NCBI GenBank assembly: GCA_035712345.1
Contig: DASTAY010000018.1
Span: 1-42,537 of the forward strand
Length of the DNA stretch: 42,537 bases
Origin: VRUE01 sp035712345
GTDB lineage: Bacteria > Actinomycetota > Thermoleophilia > Solirubrobacterales > 70-9
Direction: 5' to 3'
Each line of letters opens with the position of its first letter. The stretch's first letter is position 1. The translations under genes were made by a program, and so were the position numbers. Shown one piece after another: positions 23,125 to 31,522 of the stretch. The notes beneath the pieces were generated by a model. The model searched no databases. It saw nothing but the letters and a program-made list of their open reading frames with translations, and was not told the origin of the DNA.

Positions 23125-25666
23125 GCAGCTCTCCCGCGGCTGGGAGGCCGCTTCGTGCAGTCCCGATTCCCACCTCGATCCGGACACGCTCGACGGGCTC
23201 GAGTGGATCCCGGCGGCCGTTCCCGGCACCGCCGCCGCCGCGCTCCTGGGGGCCGGCCTCTGGCGGCAGGGCGAGGTGGCGGACCTCGACGGCGAGGACT
23301 GGTGGTTTCGCGTCCGCTTCGACGCCGCCCCGCCCGCGGAGGGCGAGGAGGTGGCGCTGCGCCTCGCCGGGATCGCCACCGTCGCCGAGGTCTTCCTCAA
23401 CCGCCGTCGGGTGCTCGAGAGCGACTCGATGTTCGCGGCGCACACGCTCGACGTCGGCTCGTCGCTGCTCGGCGAAGGCAACGAGCTGGCGATCCGCTGC
23501 CGCGCGCTGGCGCCGCTGCTGGGCACGCGAAGCAAGCCGCGCGCACGCTGGCGCACGATGCTGGCCGACGGGCGGCTGCGCTTCTTCCGCACGATGCTGC
23601 TCGGCCGCGCGCCTGGCTTCGCGCCGGGCCCGCCGGCGGTCGGGCCTTGGCGCCCGGTATGGCTCGAGCGCCGTCGCGCCGTCGCGCTCGAGGGCGTGCG
23701 CCTGCGTGCCCGCCTGAGCGGCGACGAGGGCCGGCTCGCCGTGCGGGTCGGGTTGCGCGCGCTCGGCGAAGCGGCGCCCGAAGCGGCGGAGCTGGAGCTC
23801 GAGGGGCCCTCGGGCTCCCATTGCGTCGCGTTGGAGCTCGAGCCGGGCAACGAGGAATGGGTGGCGCGCGGGGAGCTGCGCGTGCCCTCGGTGGCCCGCT
23901 GGTGGCCGCACACGCATGGCGAGCCTGTCCTGCACCGGGTGTCGCTGAGGATCGGGAGCGGCGCTGAGACGCTCTCCGCCGATCTTGGCCGGGTAGGCTT
24001 CCGCGATCTCGCTCCCGGCCCGGGCCCCGACCACGCGCTCGACGTCGACGGGCTGGACCTGCACGTCAACGGCGTCCGCGTGTTCGCGCGTGGCGCGGTC
24101 TGGACCCCCGAGGACCCGGTCGGGCTGGCCCCCGGGGAGGAGCGCCTGCGGGCGGCGCTCGAACGAGCCCGCGACGCCGGCATGAACATGTTGCGAATTC
24201 CCGGCACGGCGGCCTATGAGAGCCCGCTCTTCCACGACCTCTGCGACGAGCTGGGGATCCTCGTCTGGCAGGACTTCATGTTCGCCAACTTCGACTACCC
24301 GCTCGCCGACGAGCGCTTCCGCGAGTCGGTCGAGGCGGAGGCGCAGGCGGTCCTTGCGTCGATCGCCGGCCGCCCCAGCACCGCGGTCCTCTGCGGCAAC
24401 AGCGAGGTCGAGCAGCAGGCGGCGATGTTCGGCGCCGACCCGGCGCTCGGTCGCGGGGAGCTGTTCGGCGAGCTGCTGCCGCGGCTCGCCGCGGAGGCCG
24501 GAGCCGACGTCCCCTACGTCCCCTCGGCCCCCTGCGGCGGTGCGCGCCCCTTCGTCCCCGACCGCGGCATCGCGAACTACTACGGCGTCGGCGGCTATCG
24601 CCGCCCCCTCTCCGACGCGCGGCTGGCCGGCGTGCGCTTCGCGGCTGAGTGCCTGGCCTTCGCCAACGTGCCCGACGAGGCCGCCATCGACGCCCTCCTG
24701 CCGGAAGGCCCGGCCGAAGCGGTCGTCCACCATCCGCGCTGGAAGGCGGGGGTGCCCCGCGACGTCGGCGCAGGCTGGGACTTCGACGATGTCCGCGACC
24801 ATTACCTGGCGCAGCTCTTCGGCGTCGATCCGGGTGAGCTGCGCCGCTACGACCACGACCGGTACCTGCAGCTGTCCCGCGCGGTGTCGGGCGAGGTCAT
24901 GGCGGCGGTCTTCGGCGAGTGGCGCCGCGCGGGCTCACCCTGCGGCGGCGGCCTCGTGCTCTGGATGAAGGACCTGGCGCCAGGCGCCGGCTGGGGCCTC
25001 CTGGACCACGCCGGTAAGCCCAAGTGCGCCTATCACCACCTGCGCCGAGCGCTCGCCCCGGTGGCCGTGTGGATGACCGACGAGGGCCTCGGCGGAGTGG
25101 CCGTGCACGTGGCCAACGACGCCGAAGAGCCGTTGGAGGCGAACCTGCGAATCGGCCTCTACGCCGATTGGGAGCAGCGGGTCGGCGATGCCGCGGTGGA
25201 CGTGGCGCTCGCCGCTCATGCGACGGCGAGCTTCGACCTCGAGGCGCTGCTCGGGCGCTTTGCGGACTCGTCCTGGGCCTACCGGTTCGGCCCGCCGGCC
25301 CAGGATCTGATCGTCGCCAGCCTCGAGCGGGAGCCGAACGCCGCCGCGCCGCTCTCGCGCTGCTTCCACCTGCCCGCCGGCCGCCCGAGCGCGGTTGAGG
25401 CCCCTGGGCGGCTCGGTCTGGAGGCGAGCGCGACGGCCGCCCACGAAGGGGGGGCCCGGCTTCTCCTGCGGAGCGATCGCTTCGTCTACGGCGTGCGGGT
25501 CAGCGCAGAGCAGGCCGAGCCCGAGGACGACGCCTTTTCCCTGGAGCCCGGAGTCGAGCATGCCGTTATGCTCAAATCGCTCTCAGGTGCTTCGATCTCT
25601 TCCATCTCCGTCAGCGCTCTCAACATGCGCGGCCGTATGACGGCAACGGTCCAGGGCCCGGTGTAG
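23111..25666 (+). CDS. Beta-mannosidase-like glycoside hydrolase family 2 protein
   Basis: An 851-residue GH2-type protein: N-terminal jelly-roll (VPGTAAAALL, GEDWWFRVRF, GIATVAEVFLN), immunoglobulin-like domain, TIM barrel from about residue 300 (LHVNGVRVFARGAVW, MNMLRIPGTAAYE, DELGILVWQDFMFAN) and beta-sandwich C-terminal part. The acid/base is probably E432 in CGNSEVEQQ; the nucleophile is probably E513 in RFAAECLAF. No signal peptide is seen, so it would act in the cytoplasm, unlike most mannosidases. Its place in the carrier-ligase operon suggests that the pathway product or intermediate is a glycoside. The gene starts 14 bp before the preceding stop. Confidence 0.85.
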   Translation: MRSAEQLSRGWEAASCSPDSHLDPDTLDGLEWIPAAVPGTAAAALLGAGLWRQGEVADLDGEDWWFRVRFDAAPPAEGEEVALRLAGIATVAEVFLNRRRVLESDSMFAAHTLDVGSSLLGEGNELAIRCRALAPLLGTRSKPRARWRTMLADGRLRFFRTMLLGRAPGFAPGPPAVGPWRPVWLERRRAVALEGVRLRARLSGDEGRLAVRVGLRALGEAAPEAAELELEGPSGSHCVALELEPGNEEWVARGELRVPSVARWWPHTHGEPVLHRVSLRIGSGAETLSADLGRVGFRDLAPGPGPDHALDVDGLDLHVNGVRVFARGAVWTPEDPVGLAPGEERLRAALERARDAGMNMLRIPGTAAYESPLFHDLCDELGILVWQDFMFANFDYPLADERFRESVEAEAQAVLASIAGRPSTAVLCGNSEVEQQAAMFGADPALGRGELFGELLPRLAAEAGADVPYVPSAPCGGARPFVPDRGIANYYGVGGYRRPLSDARLAGVRFAAECLAFANVPDEAAIDALLPEGPAEAVVHHPRWKAGVPRDVGAGWDFDDVRDHYLAQLFGVDPGELRRYDHDRYLQLSRAVSGEVMAAVFGEWRRAGSPCGGGLVLWMKDLAPGAGWGLLDHAGKPKCAYHHLRRALAPVAVWMTDEGLGGVAVHVANDAEEPLEANLRIGLYADWEQRVGDAAVDVALAAHATASFDLEALLGRFADSSWAYRFGPPAQDLIVASLEREPNAAAPLSRCFHLPAGRPSAVEAPGRLGLEASATAAHEGGARLLLRSDRFVYGVRVSAEQAEPEDDAFSLEPGVEHAVMLKSLSGASISSISVSALNMRGRMTATVQGPV

Positions 25667-25671
25667 CTCGG

Positions 25672-27426
25672 ATGTCGGCGGTTTCAGGCCCCTGCTTCCT
25701 GGCGACTCCCCGCAGCACCCTCTACGGCATACTCGACCTGCCGTCCCCGGACACGCCAACGGGGAGCGCGGTGCTCCTCTGCGCCCCCTGGGGCTGGGAC
25801 GAGGTCGCCTCGTACCGAAGCCGCAAGCGCTGGGCCGAGCGGCTGGCCGCCCGCGGGCATCCGACCTTACGCTTCGACCTGCCGGCGACCGGCAACAGCG
25901 AGGGCGCGCCCGGCGACGCGGGGCTTCCCGAGACGTGGCTGGCGTCGATCGCCGCCGCCGCCGAGTGGCTGCGCGAGGCGACCGCAGCGCCGCGGGTGGC
26001 GGCTCTGGGACTCGGGCTCGGGGGGTTGCTGGCGCGCGAGGCATGTTCTCGCGGCGCCGCGATCGAGGAGCTGATCACCTGGGCCGCGCCGGCGACCGGC
26101 AAGGCCTTCGTGCGTGAGACGCGGGCCTTCTCGAGGATGCAGGAATGGCATGGGGAAGACGCGGAAGCGCTGCCCGAGGGTGCGATCGAGGCGGGTGGCT
26201 TCGTGCTCAGCGCGGCGACGATCGCCGCGTTGCGGGAGCTGCCCGGCGGGCTCCCCGCGCCAGCCGGCCCGCGACGGGCCCTGCTCCTCGGCCGGGACGG
26301 AGTCGCCGCCGACGGGATCCGCGACGACCTCGAGGCGGCCGGGGTCGAGGTGAGCGTCGGGGCCGGCAGCGGCTGGGGGGACCTCGTCGTGCACCCCGAG
26401 CGCACGCGGCTCTCCGGCGAGGTGGCGAGCGAAGTCGAGGATTGGCTCGCAAGCGGCGAAGGAGTGTCGCCCGGCGCGAGCGCGGGTGGAACCGGCGTCA
26501 CGCGGGCCGAGCGAGCCGCCGAGCTGGACGTCGGGGAGGGCGCGGTCCGCGAGTCGACCTGGTCCTCGCAGGTGCCCCTGGGGCGGCTCGTCGGCGTGCT
26601 CTGCGAGCCGGTCGGCCAGCAGGCGGGCGACGTCTGCGCGGTCTTCCTCAACGCCGGCGCGGTGCGCAGCACCGGGCCCAACCGGCTATGGGTCGAGATG
26701 GCGCGGCGGCTCGCCCGCCAGGGCGTGCGTTCCCTGCGCGTCGACCTGGCGGGGATCGGCGAGAGCGACGGGGACGAGAGCAGGTTGAGGCAGGTCTCGG
26801 AGTTCTACGTGCCGGCGTTCGACGGCCAGGTCGGCGCCGTGCTCGACGAGCTGGAGGGACGGCACGGCGTCGAGCGGTTCTTCCTCGTCGGCCTCTGCGC
26901 GGGCGGCTTTTGGTCGTTCCGCGCGGCCCAGCGCGACCGGCGCGTGCTTGGCGCGCTCCTGCTCAACGCCGGCGCTCTCACCTGGCACTCCCAACTGCTC
27001 GCCGACCGCGAAGCCCGCAAGGTCGCACGGGCGATCGACCGCCGTTGGTTGCGCAAGCTGCTGCGAGGCGAGATCAGGCTCGCGCGGCTGCTGGCTCTCA
27101 GCGCGGCGCTGGTGACGAAGTTGGGGCGGACCGTGCGCGGCAAGCTGACCCGCTCGGAGCCGACCGGCTCGGACATCGGCGAGGAGCTGAGCCGGCTCGA
27201 GGACGGGACGTTGCTGACGATGGCCTTTTCGGGCGACGAGGCGCTGGAGGCCGAACTGCGAGCCCAGGGCGTCACGACGCGCCTCGAGAGCTGGCCCAAC
27301 GTAACCTTGGGCAGGCTCCCCGGCAGCGACCACACGTTGCGGCCGATCCCGGCGCAACGCGCCGCGCAGGCGTTGGTGGGCGAACAGATCGAGCGGTTCC
27401 TGGCGAGTGCCGAGCCGATCGCCTAG
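25672..27426 (+). CDS. Tandem alpha/beta-hydrolase, N-terminal half lacking its nucleophile
   Basis: A 584-residue protein with two alpha/beta-hydrolase units. In unit 1 (residues about 15-270) the nucleophile-elbow G-x-S-x-G is GLGLGG, with Gly at position 115 where Ser belongs, so it is probably inactive. Unit 2 (residues about 295-580) has FLVGLCAGG with C409 as nucleophile and SDH(H554)TLRP as the likely His. Pairs of such hydrolases occur near polysaccharide/exosortase gene sets in proteobacteria. A thioesterase or transacylase acting on the carrier-bound product fits the cluster. It starts 5 bp after the GH2 stop, and its stop shares a CTAG with the convergent methyltransferase. Confidence 0.82.
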   Translation: MSAVSGPCFLATPRSTLYGILDLPSPDTPTGSAVLLCAPWGWDEVASYRSRKRWAERLAARGHPTLRFDLPATGNSEGAPGDAGLPETWLASIAAAAEWLREATAAPRVAALGLGLGGLLAREACSRGAAIEELITWAAPATGKAFVRETRAFSRMQEWHGEDAEALPEGAIEAGGFVLSAATIAALRELPGGLPAPAGPRRALLLGRDGVAADGIRDDLEAAGVEVSVGAGSGWGDLVVHPERTRLSGEVASEVEDWLASGEGVSPGASAGGTGVTRAERAAELDVGEGAVRESTWSSQVPLGRLVGVLCEPVGQQAGDVCAVFLNAGAVRSTGPNRLWVEMARRLARQGVRSLRVDLAGIGESDGDESRLRQVSEFYVPAFDGQVGAVLDELEGRHGVERFFLVGLCAGGFWSFRAAQRDRRVLGALLLNAGALTWHSQLLADREARKVARAIDRRWLRKLLRGEIRLARLLALSAALVTKLGRTVRGKLTRSEPTGSDIGEELSRLEDGTLLTMAFSGDEALEAELRAQGVTTRLESWPNVTLGRLPGSDHTLRPIPAQRAAQALVGEQIERFLASAEPIA

Positions 27427-28208
27427 GCGGGCCGGCAGAGGTAATCCAACCAGGCGTCGCGGCCGTGGAAGGGCAGGGTGACGTCACGCCCTTCGCGATC
27501 GTAGATCGCCTCCACGCTGAAGCCGAGCTGCTCGAGCTGCTCGACCTGGTGCTCGGGGTCGATGTAGTAGTCGTCGATCTGGAAGTCATGACCCACTTCG
27601 GGGACTATCACCCAACCCCGCTCGCGGGCCGCCTCGAGATCGACTTGGCGATTTATCCGTTCGACGCCCCGGCGGTGGGGGATCGCCTTGAGGCTCGCGT
27701 ACGCCGCGTAGAGGAGCGAGCCGCGGAATTGAGGCGAGCGCTCGCGCCGCGGGTCGAGCGGCAGGGCGCCGAGCGAGTGCGAGGAGAACTGGAAGAAGCC
27801 GCCCGGGCGCAGCACGCGGTGCGCCTGGGCGAGGATCTTCAGCCGGTCCTCGTGGCCGACCGCGTCGATGCCGTTGAAGCTGAAGAGGACGAGGTCGAAG
27901 GGCCCGCCCGCCGAGGAGAGGTCGCGGGCATCTCCCTGCACGATCTCCGCTCCCTCGTCTTCGCGGACCAGCTCCCGCGCTTTGGCGACCATGCGCGGCG
28001 ATTGGTCGAGCCCCACGTAGCGCCGCACCAAGGGGGCGAAGGTGTAGCTGGTCCGCCCGGCGCCGACGCCGAGGTCGAGCATCTCCATCTCGTGCAACCG
28101 GTGGCCGAGCAGCCCGAGCAGGCGTCGCTCGGCGGGCTTCAGCGCCAGGTCCGTATAGCTGTCGGCCACCTCGTCGAAAACACGGAGATTGGAGTCGGTG
28201 CCACCCAA
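27423..28208 (-). CDS. Class I SAM-dependent methyltransferase
   Basis: A 261-residue Rossmann methyltransferase: motif I LDLGVGAGR near residue 44, an acidic residue in VGLDQS, DARDL, and the post-motif FDLVLFSFNGID, then LRPGGFFQFSSHS. The C-terminal 90 residues form a substrate cap (DLEAARERGWVIVPEVGHDF, DDYYIDPEHQVEQLE). TTG at 28208 is the first start; it has no strong ribosome site. It is convergent to the hydrolase with stops overlapping, and follows the lyase gene by 21 bp on the same strand, so it may belong to either neighbourhood. Small-molecule substrate unknown. Confidence 0.85.
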   Translation of the reverse strand: MGGTDSNLRVFDEVADSYTDLALKPAERRLLGLLGHRLHEMEMLDLGVGAGRTSYTFAPLVRRYVGLDQSPRMVAKARELVREDEGAEIVQGDARDLSSAGGPFDLVLFSFNGIDAVGHEDRLKILAQAHRVLRPGGFFQFSSHSLGALPLDPRRERSPQFRGSLLYAAYASLKAIPHRRGVERINRQVDLEAARERGWVIVPEVGHDFQIDDYYIDPEHQVEQLEQLGFSVEAIYDREGRDVTLPFHGRDAWLDYLCRPA

Positions 28209-28229
28209 GGCCGGACCTGACGGAGAGGG

Positions 28230-29282
28230 CTATAGCCCGTAGGCCTCGGCCAGCTCGGGATCCTTGGCGGACAGCATTTCGGCCAGCTCGACCATCACCT
28301 TGCACTGCTTCCAGGTGGCGTCGTCCTGCATCTTGCCGTCGATCATGTGGACGCCACGGCCGTCGGGAATCGCCTCCAGGACCTTCTTGGCGAACTTGAC
28401 CTCGTCGACCGGCGGGCTGAAGACCTTCTTGGCGATGCCGATCTGCACCGGGTGCAGCGACCAGGCGCCGACGCAGCCGAGCAGGAAGGCGGAGCGGAAC
28501 TGGGTCTCGCAGCCGGCCGTGTCCTTGATGTCGCCGAAGGGGCCGTAGAAGGGCAGGATCCCGGTCGAGGCGCAGGCGTCGACCATGCGCGCGATCGAGT
28601 AGTGCCAGGGGTCCTGCTGGGCGGTGACGCGGTCGGCCTCGGGATTCTCGGGGTCGGCCGGGTCCTCCATCGAACGGTAGCCCGGATGGCCGCCGCCGAC
28701 GCGGGTCGTCTTCATCCGCCGCGAGGCGGCGAGGTCGGCCGGGCCGAAGCTCATCCCCTGCATGCGCGGGCTGGCGGCGGCGATCTCCTCGAGGTTGACG
28801 ACGCCCTGCGCGGTCTCGAGGATCGCGTGGATCAGGATCGGCCGGTCGAGCCCGGCCTTGGCCTCGAGCTGGGCGAGCAGGCGGTCGACGTAGTGGATGT
28901 CCCAGGCGCCCTCGACCTTGGGCACCATCACGACGTCGAGCTTGTCGCCGATCTCGCCGATCAGCGTCGTCAGGTCGTCGAGCACCCAGGGGCTCTCCAG
29001 CGAGTTGACCCGCGTCCAGAGCGCCGTCTGGCCGAAGTCGGACTCCTGCGCGGCCTTGATCAGCCCGGCGCGCGCCGCCTCCTTGCGGTCGACGGGGATC
29101 GCGTCCTCGAGGTTGCCGAGCAGGATGTCGGTCTGCTTGGCGATGTCGGCCGCCTTGGCGACCATCTTCTCGTTGGAGAAGTCGAGGAAGTGGATCATCC
29201 GCGATGGCTTGACCGGGATCTCGGCCAGCGGCTCGGGGGCGCCGATCGCCTGCGGCTGGAAGAAGTCTCTGGGGTTTCTCAA
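28230..29282 (-). CDS. mcl: Malyl-CoA/beta-methylmalyl-CoA (citramalyl-CoA) lyase, Chloroflexus type
   Basis: A 350-residue HpcH/HpaI-fold lyase. From memory it aligns over its whole length with the 348-residue Chloroflexus aurantiacus Mcl: AIGAPEPLAEIPVKPSR, QTDILLGNLEDAIP, DVVMVPKVEGAWDIH, AILETAQGVVNLEEIA, RVGGGHPGYR and the end MIDGKMQDDATWKQ...LAEAYGL. The Glu in ETAQG and Asp/Glu in LEDAIP bind the Mg and CoA ester. It cleaves malyl-CoA, beta-methylmalyl-CoA or citramalyl-CoA to acetyl- or propionyl-CoA and glyoxylate or pyruvate. TTG 29282 is preferred, since GAGGAG precedes it and the Chloroflexus start coincides. The downstream dehydrogenase/hydratase genes are divergent from it. Confidence 0.88.
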   Translation of the reverse strand: MRNPRDFFQPQAIGAPEPLAEIPVKPSRMIHFLDFSNEKMVAKAADIAKQTDILLGNLEDAIPVDRKEAARAGLIKAAQESDFGQTALWTRVNSLESPWVLDDLTTLIGEIGDKLDVVMVPKVEGAWDIHYVDRLLAQLEAKAGLDRPILIHAILETAQGVVNLEEIAAASPRMQGMSFGPADLAASRRMKTTRVGGGHPGYRSMEDPADPENPEADRVTAQQDPWHYSIARMVDACASTGILPFYGPFGDIKDTAGCETQFRSAFLLGCVGAWSLHPVQIGIAKKVFSPPVDEVKFAKKVLEAIPDGRGVHMIDGKMQDDATWKQCKVMVELAEMLSAKDPELAEAYGL

Positions 29283-29330
29283 GCTGCTCCTCGGGTCGGG
29301 GAAGGTCCGGCGGAAATCTAACCAAGCCGG

Positions 29331-29375
29331 CGCCGTAGAGGTTTGGCTCGGATAGCGGACCAAACCTCTACGGCG
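29331..29375. repeat. 45-bp palindromic element, copy C, intergenic
   Basis: A full copy beginning CGCCGTAGAGGTTTGGCTCG and ending CGGACCAAACCTCTACGGCG, identical in length to copy B. It lies 49 bp upstream of the lyase start, between divergent genes, so it could affect their promoters. No T-run follows it. Confidence 0.9.
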
Positions 29376-29416
29376 CTCTCGGGCGGGGCGCAGGGATTCG
29401 GGCCTCGCCGCCGTAC

Positions 29417-29788
29417 ATGGAGGAGATGAGTGACCGTGCGCGCGATGGCGCCGAGGATTGGACGCTGCCGCACGGCGCCCGGCCCCCCCTGCTGGGAGAG
29501 CTGGTCGAGCGAATCGACGAGGCGTTGGCGATCGCACGGGCCTCCGAGGCGGCGGTGATGACGGTCGGCGCCGCGGCTCTGGATGCGGCCGAGCAGGCGC
29601 GGCGCGCCGCCACGCTGGCGGAGCGGGCAAGCGCTGCCATGGCCGCCGGCCCACAGGCCGCTCCGACCGACCGCGGGCGGCCCCAGGCCCTGCTTGACGG
29701 CAGCGAGGAGATGGGCGACTTCAACGCGCGCGCCGACCGCGTCGCCGAGCGACTGCGCCGCCTGCAGCGAATGCCCCTCTCCGTCTGA
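29417..29788 (+). CDS. Small Ala-rich helical protein, hypothetical
   Basis: A 123-codon open frame, strongly helical and Ala-rich (EALAIARASEAAVMTVGAA, DAAEQARRAATLAERASAAM) with a charged end. Codon third positions look coding-like. The start is uncertain: ATG 29417, ATG 29426 and GTG 29436 are near a GGAGGAG (29419-29425) that fits only GTG 29436. Without it, 29283-29877 would be about 600 bp holding only the palindromic element. No family recognised. Confidence 0.45.
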   Translation: MEEMSDRARDGAEDWTLPHGARPPLLGELVERIDEALAIARASEAAVMTVGAAALDAAEQARRAATLAERASAAMAAGPQAAPTDRGRPQALLDGSEEMGDFNARADRVAERLRRLQRMPLSV

Positions 29789-29877
29789 TCGCACGCGCGC
29801 CCAGCGCCATCGGCGAGGCGCAGGTGGGGTGCGCCGATATCCTTCGGCTTCCAAGAACCCCGACCGGATCAGGAGCC

Positions 29878-31092
29878 ATGGCCGTAGAGACCGCCGCTTA
29901 CACCGAGCAGACCGACATCCAGCGCGACATCACCGAGATGGTGCGCCAGTTCGTCGACGAGCAGATCATCCCCAACGCCGAGCGCTACGACCACGAGGAC
30001 TCCTTCCCGGAGCCGATCGTCGAGCAGATGAAGGAGCTGGGCCTCTTCGGGGTGACGATCCCGGAGGAGTACGGCGGCATGGGGCTCGACCTGACGACCT
30101 ACGCGATGATCGTCGAAGAGCTCTCGCGCGGCTGGATCTCGATCTCCGGCGTCGTCAACACGCACTTCATCGGCTCCTACCTGCTGATGAAGTTCGGCAC
30201 CGACGAGCAGAAGGAATACTTCCTGCCGAAGATGGCGACGGGCGAGATCCGCGCCGCCTTCTCGCTCTCGGAGCCCGAGGTCGGCTCCGACGTTCAGGGG
30301 ATCAAGTCGACCGCCAGGAAGGGCGACGACGGTGCGTGGGAGTTGAACGGGCAGAAGATGTGGGTGACCAACGGCCTCGGCTCGAGCGTCGTCTTCGTCC
30401 TGATGAAGACCGACCCCAAGGCGGACCCCCCCTATAAGGGAATGACCTGCTTCGTCACCGAGAAGGAGCCCTGGAAGGAAGTCAACGAGGGCGACTTCGC
30501 CGGCCTCGACGTACCGCCGAAGATCAAGAAGATGGGCTACAAGGGCGTCGAGTCGACCGAGCTCGTCTACGACGGCTACAGGTGCCCGCCCGAGCGCGTG
30601 CTCGGCGGCGAGGAGGCCGGCGTCGGGCAGGGCTTCATCCAGATGATGGACGCGCTCGAGGTCGGCCGGGTCAACGTCGCCGCCCGCGGCGTCGGCATCG
30701 GCCAGCGGGCGCTCGAGCTCGCCCTCCGCTATAGCCAGGAACGCAAGACCTTCGGCAAGCCGATCGCCCAGCACCAGGCGATCCAGTTCAAGCTCGCCGA
30801 CATGGCGACCCAGCTGGAGGCCGCTCGACTCCTCACCCGCAAGGCGGCGCGGATGAAGGACGCCGGCGCGCGTTCGGACCTCGAGGCCGGGATGGCGAAG
30901 CTCCTGGCCTCGGAGGCGGGCAAGTTCTGCGTCGAAGAAAGCTTCCGCATCCACGGCGGGTACGGCTACTCCAAGGAGTACGAGATCGAGCGCCTCTACC
31001 GGGATGCGCCGCTGCTCCTGATCGGCGAGGGAACCTCGGAGATCCAGCGCATGGTGATCGGCAAGAAGCTGCTCCAGAGGCACAAGATCTAG
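29878..31092 (+). CDS. Acyl-CoA dehydrogenase
   Basis: A 404-residue classic acyl-CoA dehydrogenase: FSLSEPEVGSD, KMWVTNG, GYKGVESTEL, RKTFGKPIAQHQA, the HGGYGYSKEYEIERLYRDA helix and IGEGTSEIQRMVIGK with the usual Glu position. It is shorter than the roughly 550-residue methylsuccinyl-CoA dehydrogenase of the ethylmalonyl-CoA pathway, so that exact role is uncertain. The neighbourhood (Mcl lyase, SCP2-like protein, MaoC hydratase) resembles an actinobacterial branched-chain or C5 dicarboxyl-CoA route, where it would oxidise a branched acyl-CoA. ATG 29878 is chosen because the family start aligns and AGGAG precedes it closely; an earlier frame start is not supported. TATCCT near 29837 may be its -10. 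Confidence 0.9.
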   Translation: MAVETAAYTEQTDIQRDITEMVRQFVDEQIIPNAERYDHEDSFPEPIVEQMKELGLFGVTIPEEYGGMGLDLTTYAMIVEELSRGWISISGVVNTHFIGSYLLMKFGTDEQKEYFLPKMATGEIRAAFSLSEPEVGSDVQGIKSTARKGDDGAWELNGQKMWVTNGLGSSVVFVLMKTDPKADPPYKGMTCFVTEKEPWKEVNEGDFAGLDVPPKIKKMGYKGVESTELVYDGYRCPPERVLGGEEAGVGQGFIQMMDALEVGRVNVAARGVGIGQRALELALRYSQERKTFGKPIAQHQAIQFKLADMATQLEAARLLTRKAARMKDAGARSDLEAGMAKLLASEAGKFCVEESFRIHGGYGYSKEYEIERLYRDAPLLLIGEGTSEIQRMVIGKKLLQRHKI

Positions 31093-31095
31093 TCG

Positions 31096-31458
31096 ATGGC
31101 ATCCACCGCCGATCTGATCCGCACCGCGATCGAGCGCTTTCAGGCGGAAGTCCCGGCCCTGCAGAAGCTGAAGCTGGTCTTCGGCCTGGAGCTGAAGGGC
31201 AGGGGCGACATCCAGCTCTACCGGGTCGAGTTGCCGGGGCCGAAGATCAAGAAGGACCTCGCCCAGGACGAGCGGGTGCTGGTCCAGGTCGATCGGGCGC
31301 AGTTCAACGAGCTTGCCGAGAAAGGGACGTTGAAGAGCTATCGCCGCGCGGTGGAGACCGGCCACATCAAGGCGACCGGCGACTCGAACGTGAAGAAGCT
31401 GGTCGTCCAGGTGGTCGAACGCCAGGAGCAGCGCGCGCAGCTGAAAAAAGCCCACTGA
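31096..31458 (+). CDS. SCP2-like sterol/lipid-binding domain protein
   Basis: A 120-residue protein whose layout fits a single SCP2-like domain: beta strands IQLYRVELPG, VLVQVDRAQFNELAEKG, then a helical segment (SYRRAVETGHIKATGD) and a C-terminal helix (VVQVVERQEQRAQLKKAH). It starts 3 bp after the dehydrogenase stop, so it is co-transcribed and probably binds or presents the acyl-CoA substrate. No catalytic residues are expected in the family. Its CDS is followed by a possible new promoter (TAGCAT at 31481-31486). Confidence 0.7.
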   Translation: MASTADLIRTAIERFQAEVPALQKLKLVFGLELKGRGDIQLYRVELPGPKIKKDLAQDERVLVQVDRAQFNELAEKGTLKSYRRAVETGHIKATGDSNVKKLVVQVVERQEQRAQLKKAH

Positions 31459-31522
31459 GGCCCGCCGTGCGGCGCCCGGATAGCATCCCGCGCCGACCCA
31501 GACCAAGGAGATCCCGCAACCG

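Noticed and set aside
29318..29854. Minus-strand frame 29318-29854 across palindromic copy C
   Set aside because: The frame is open mostly because the element lacks stops; composition outside it is antisense-like, and the plus-strand frame 29417-29788 is more coding-like.
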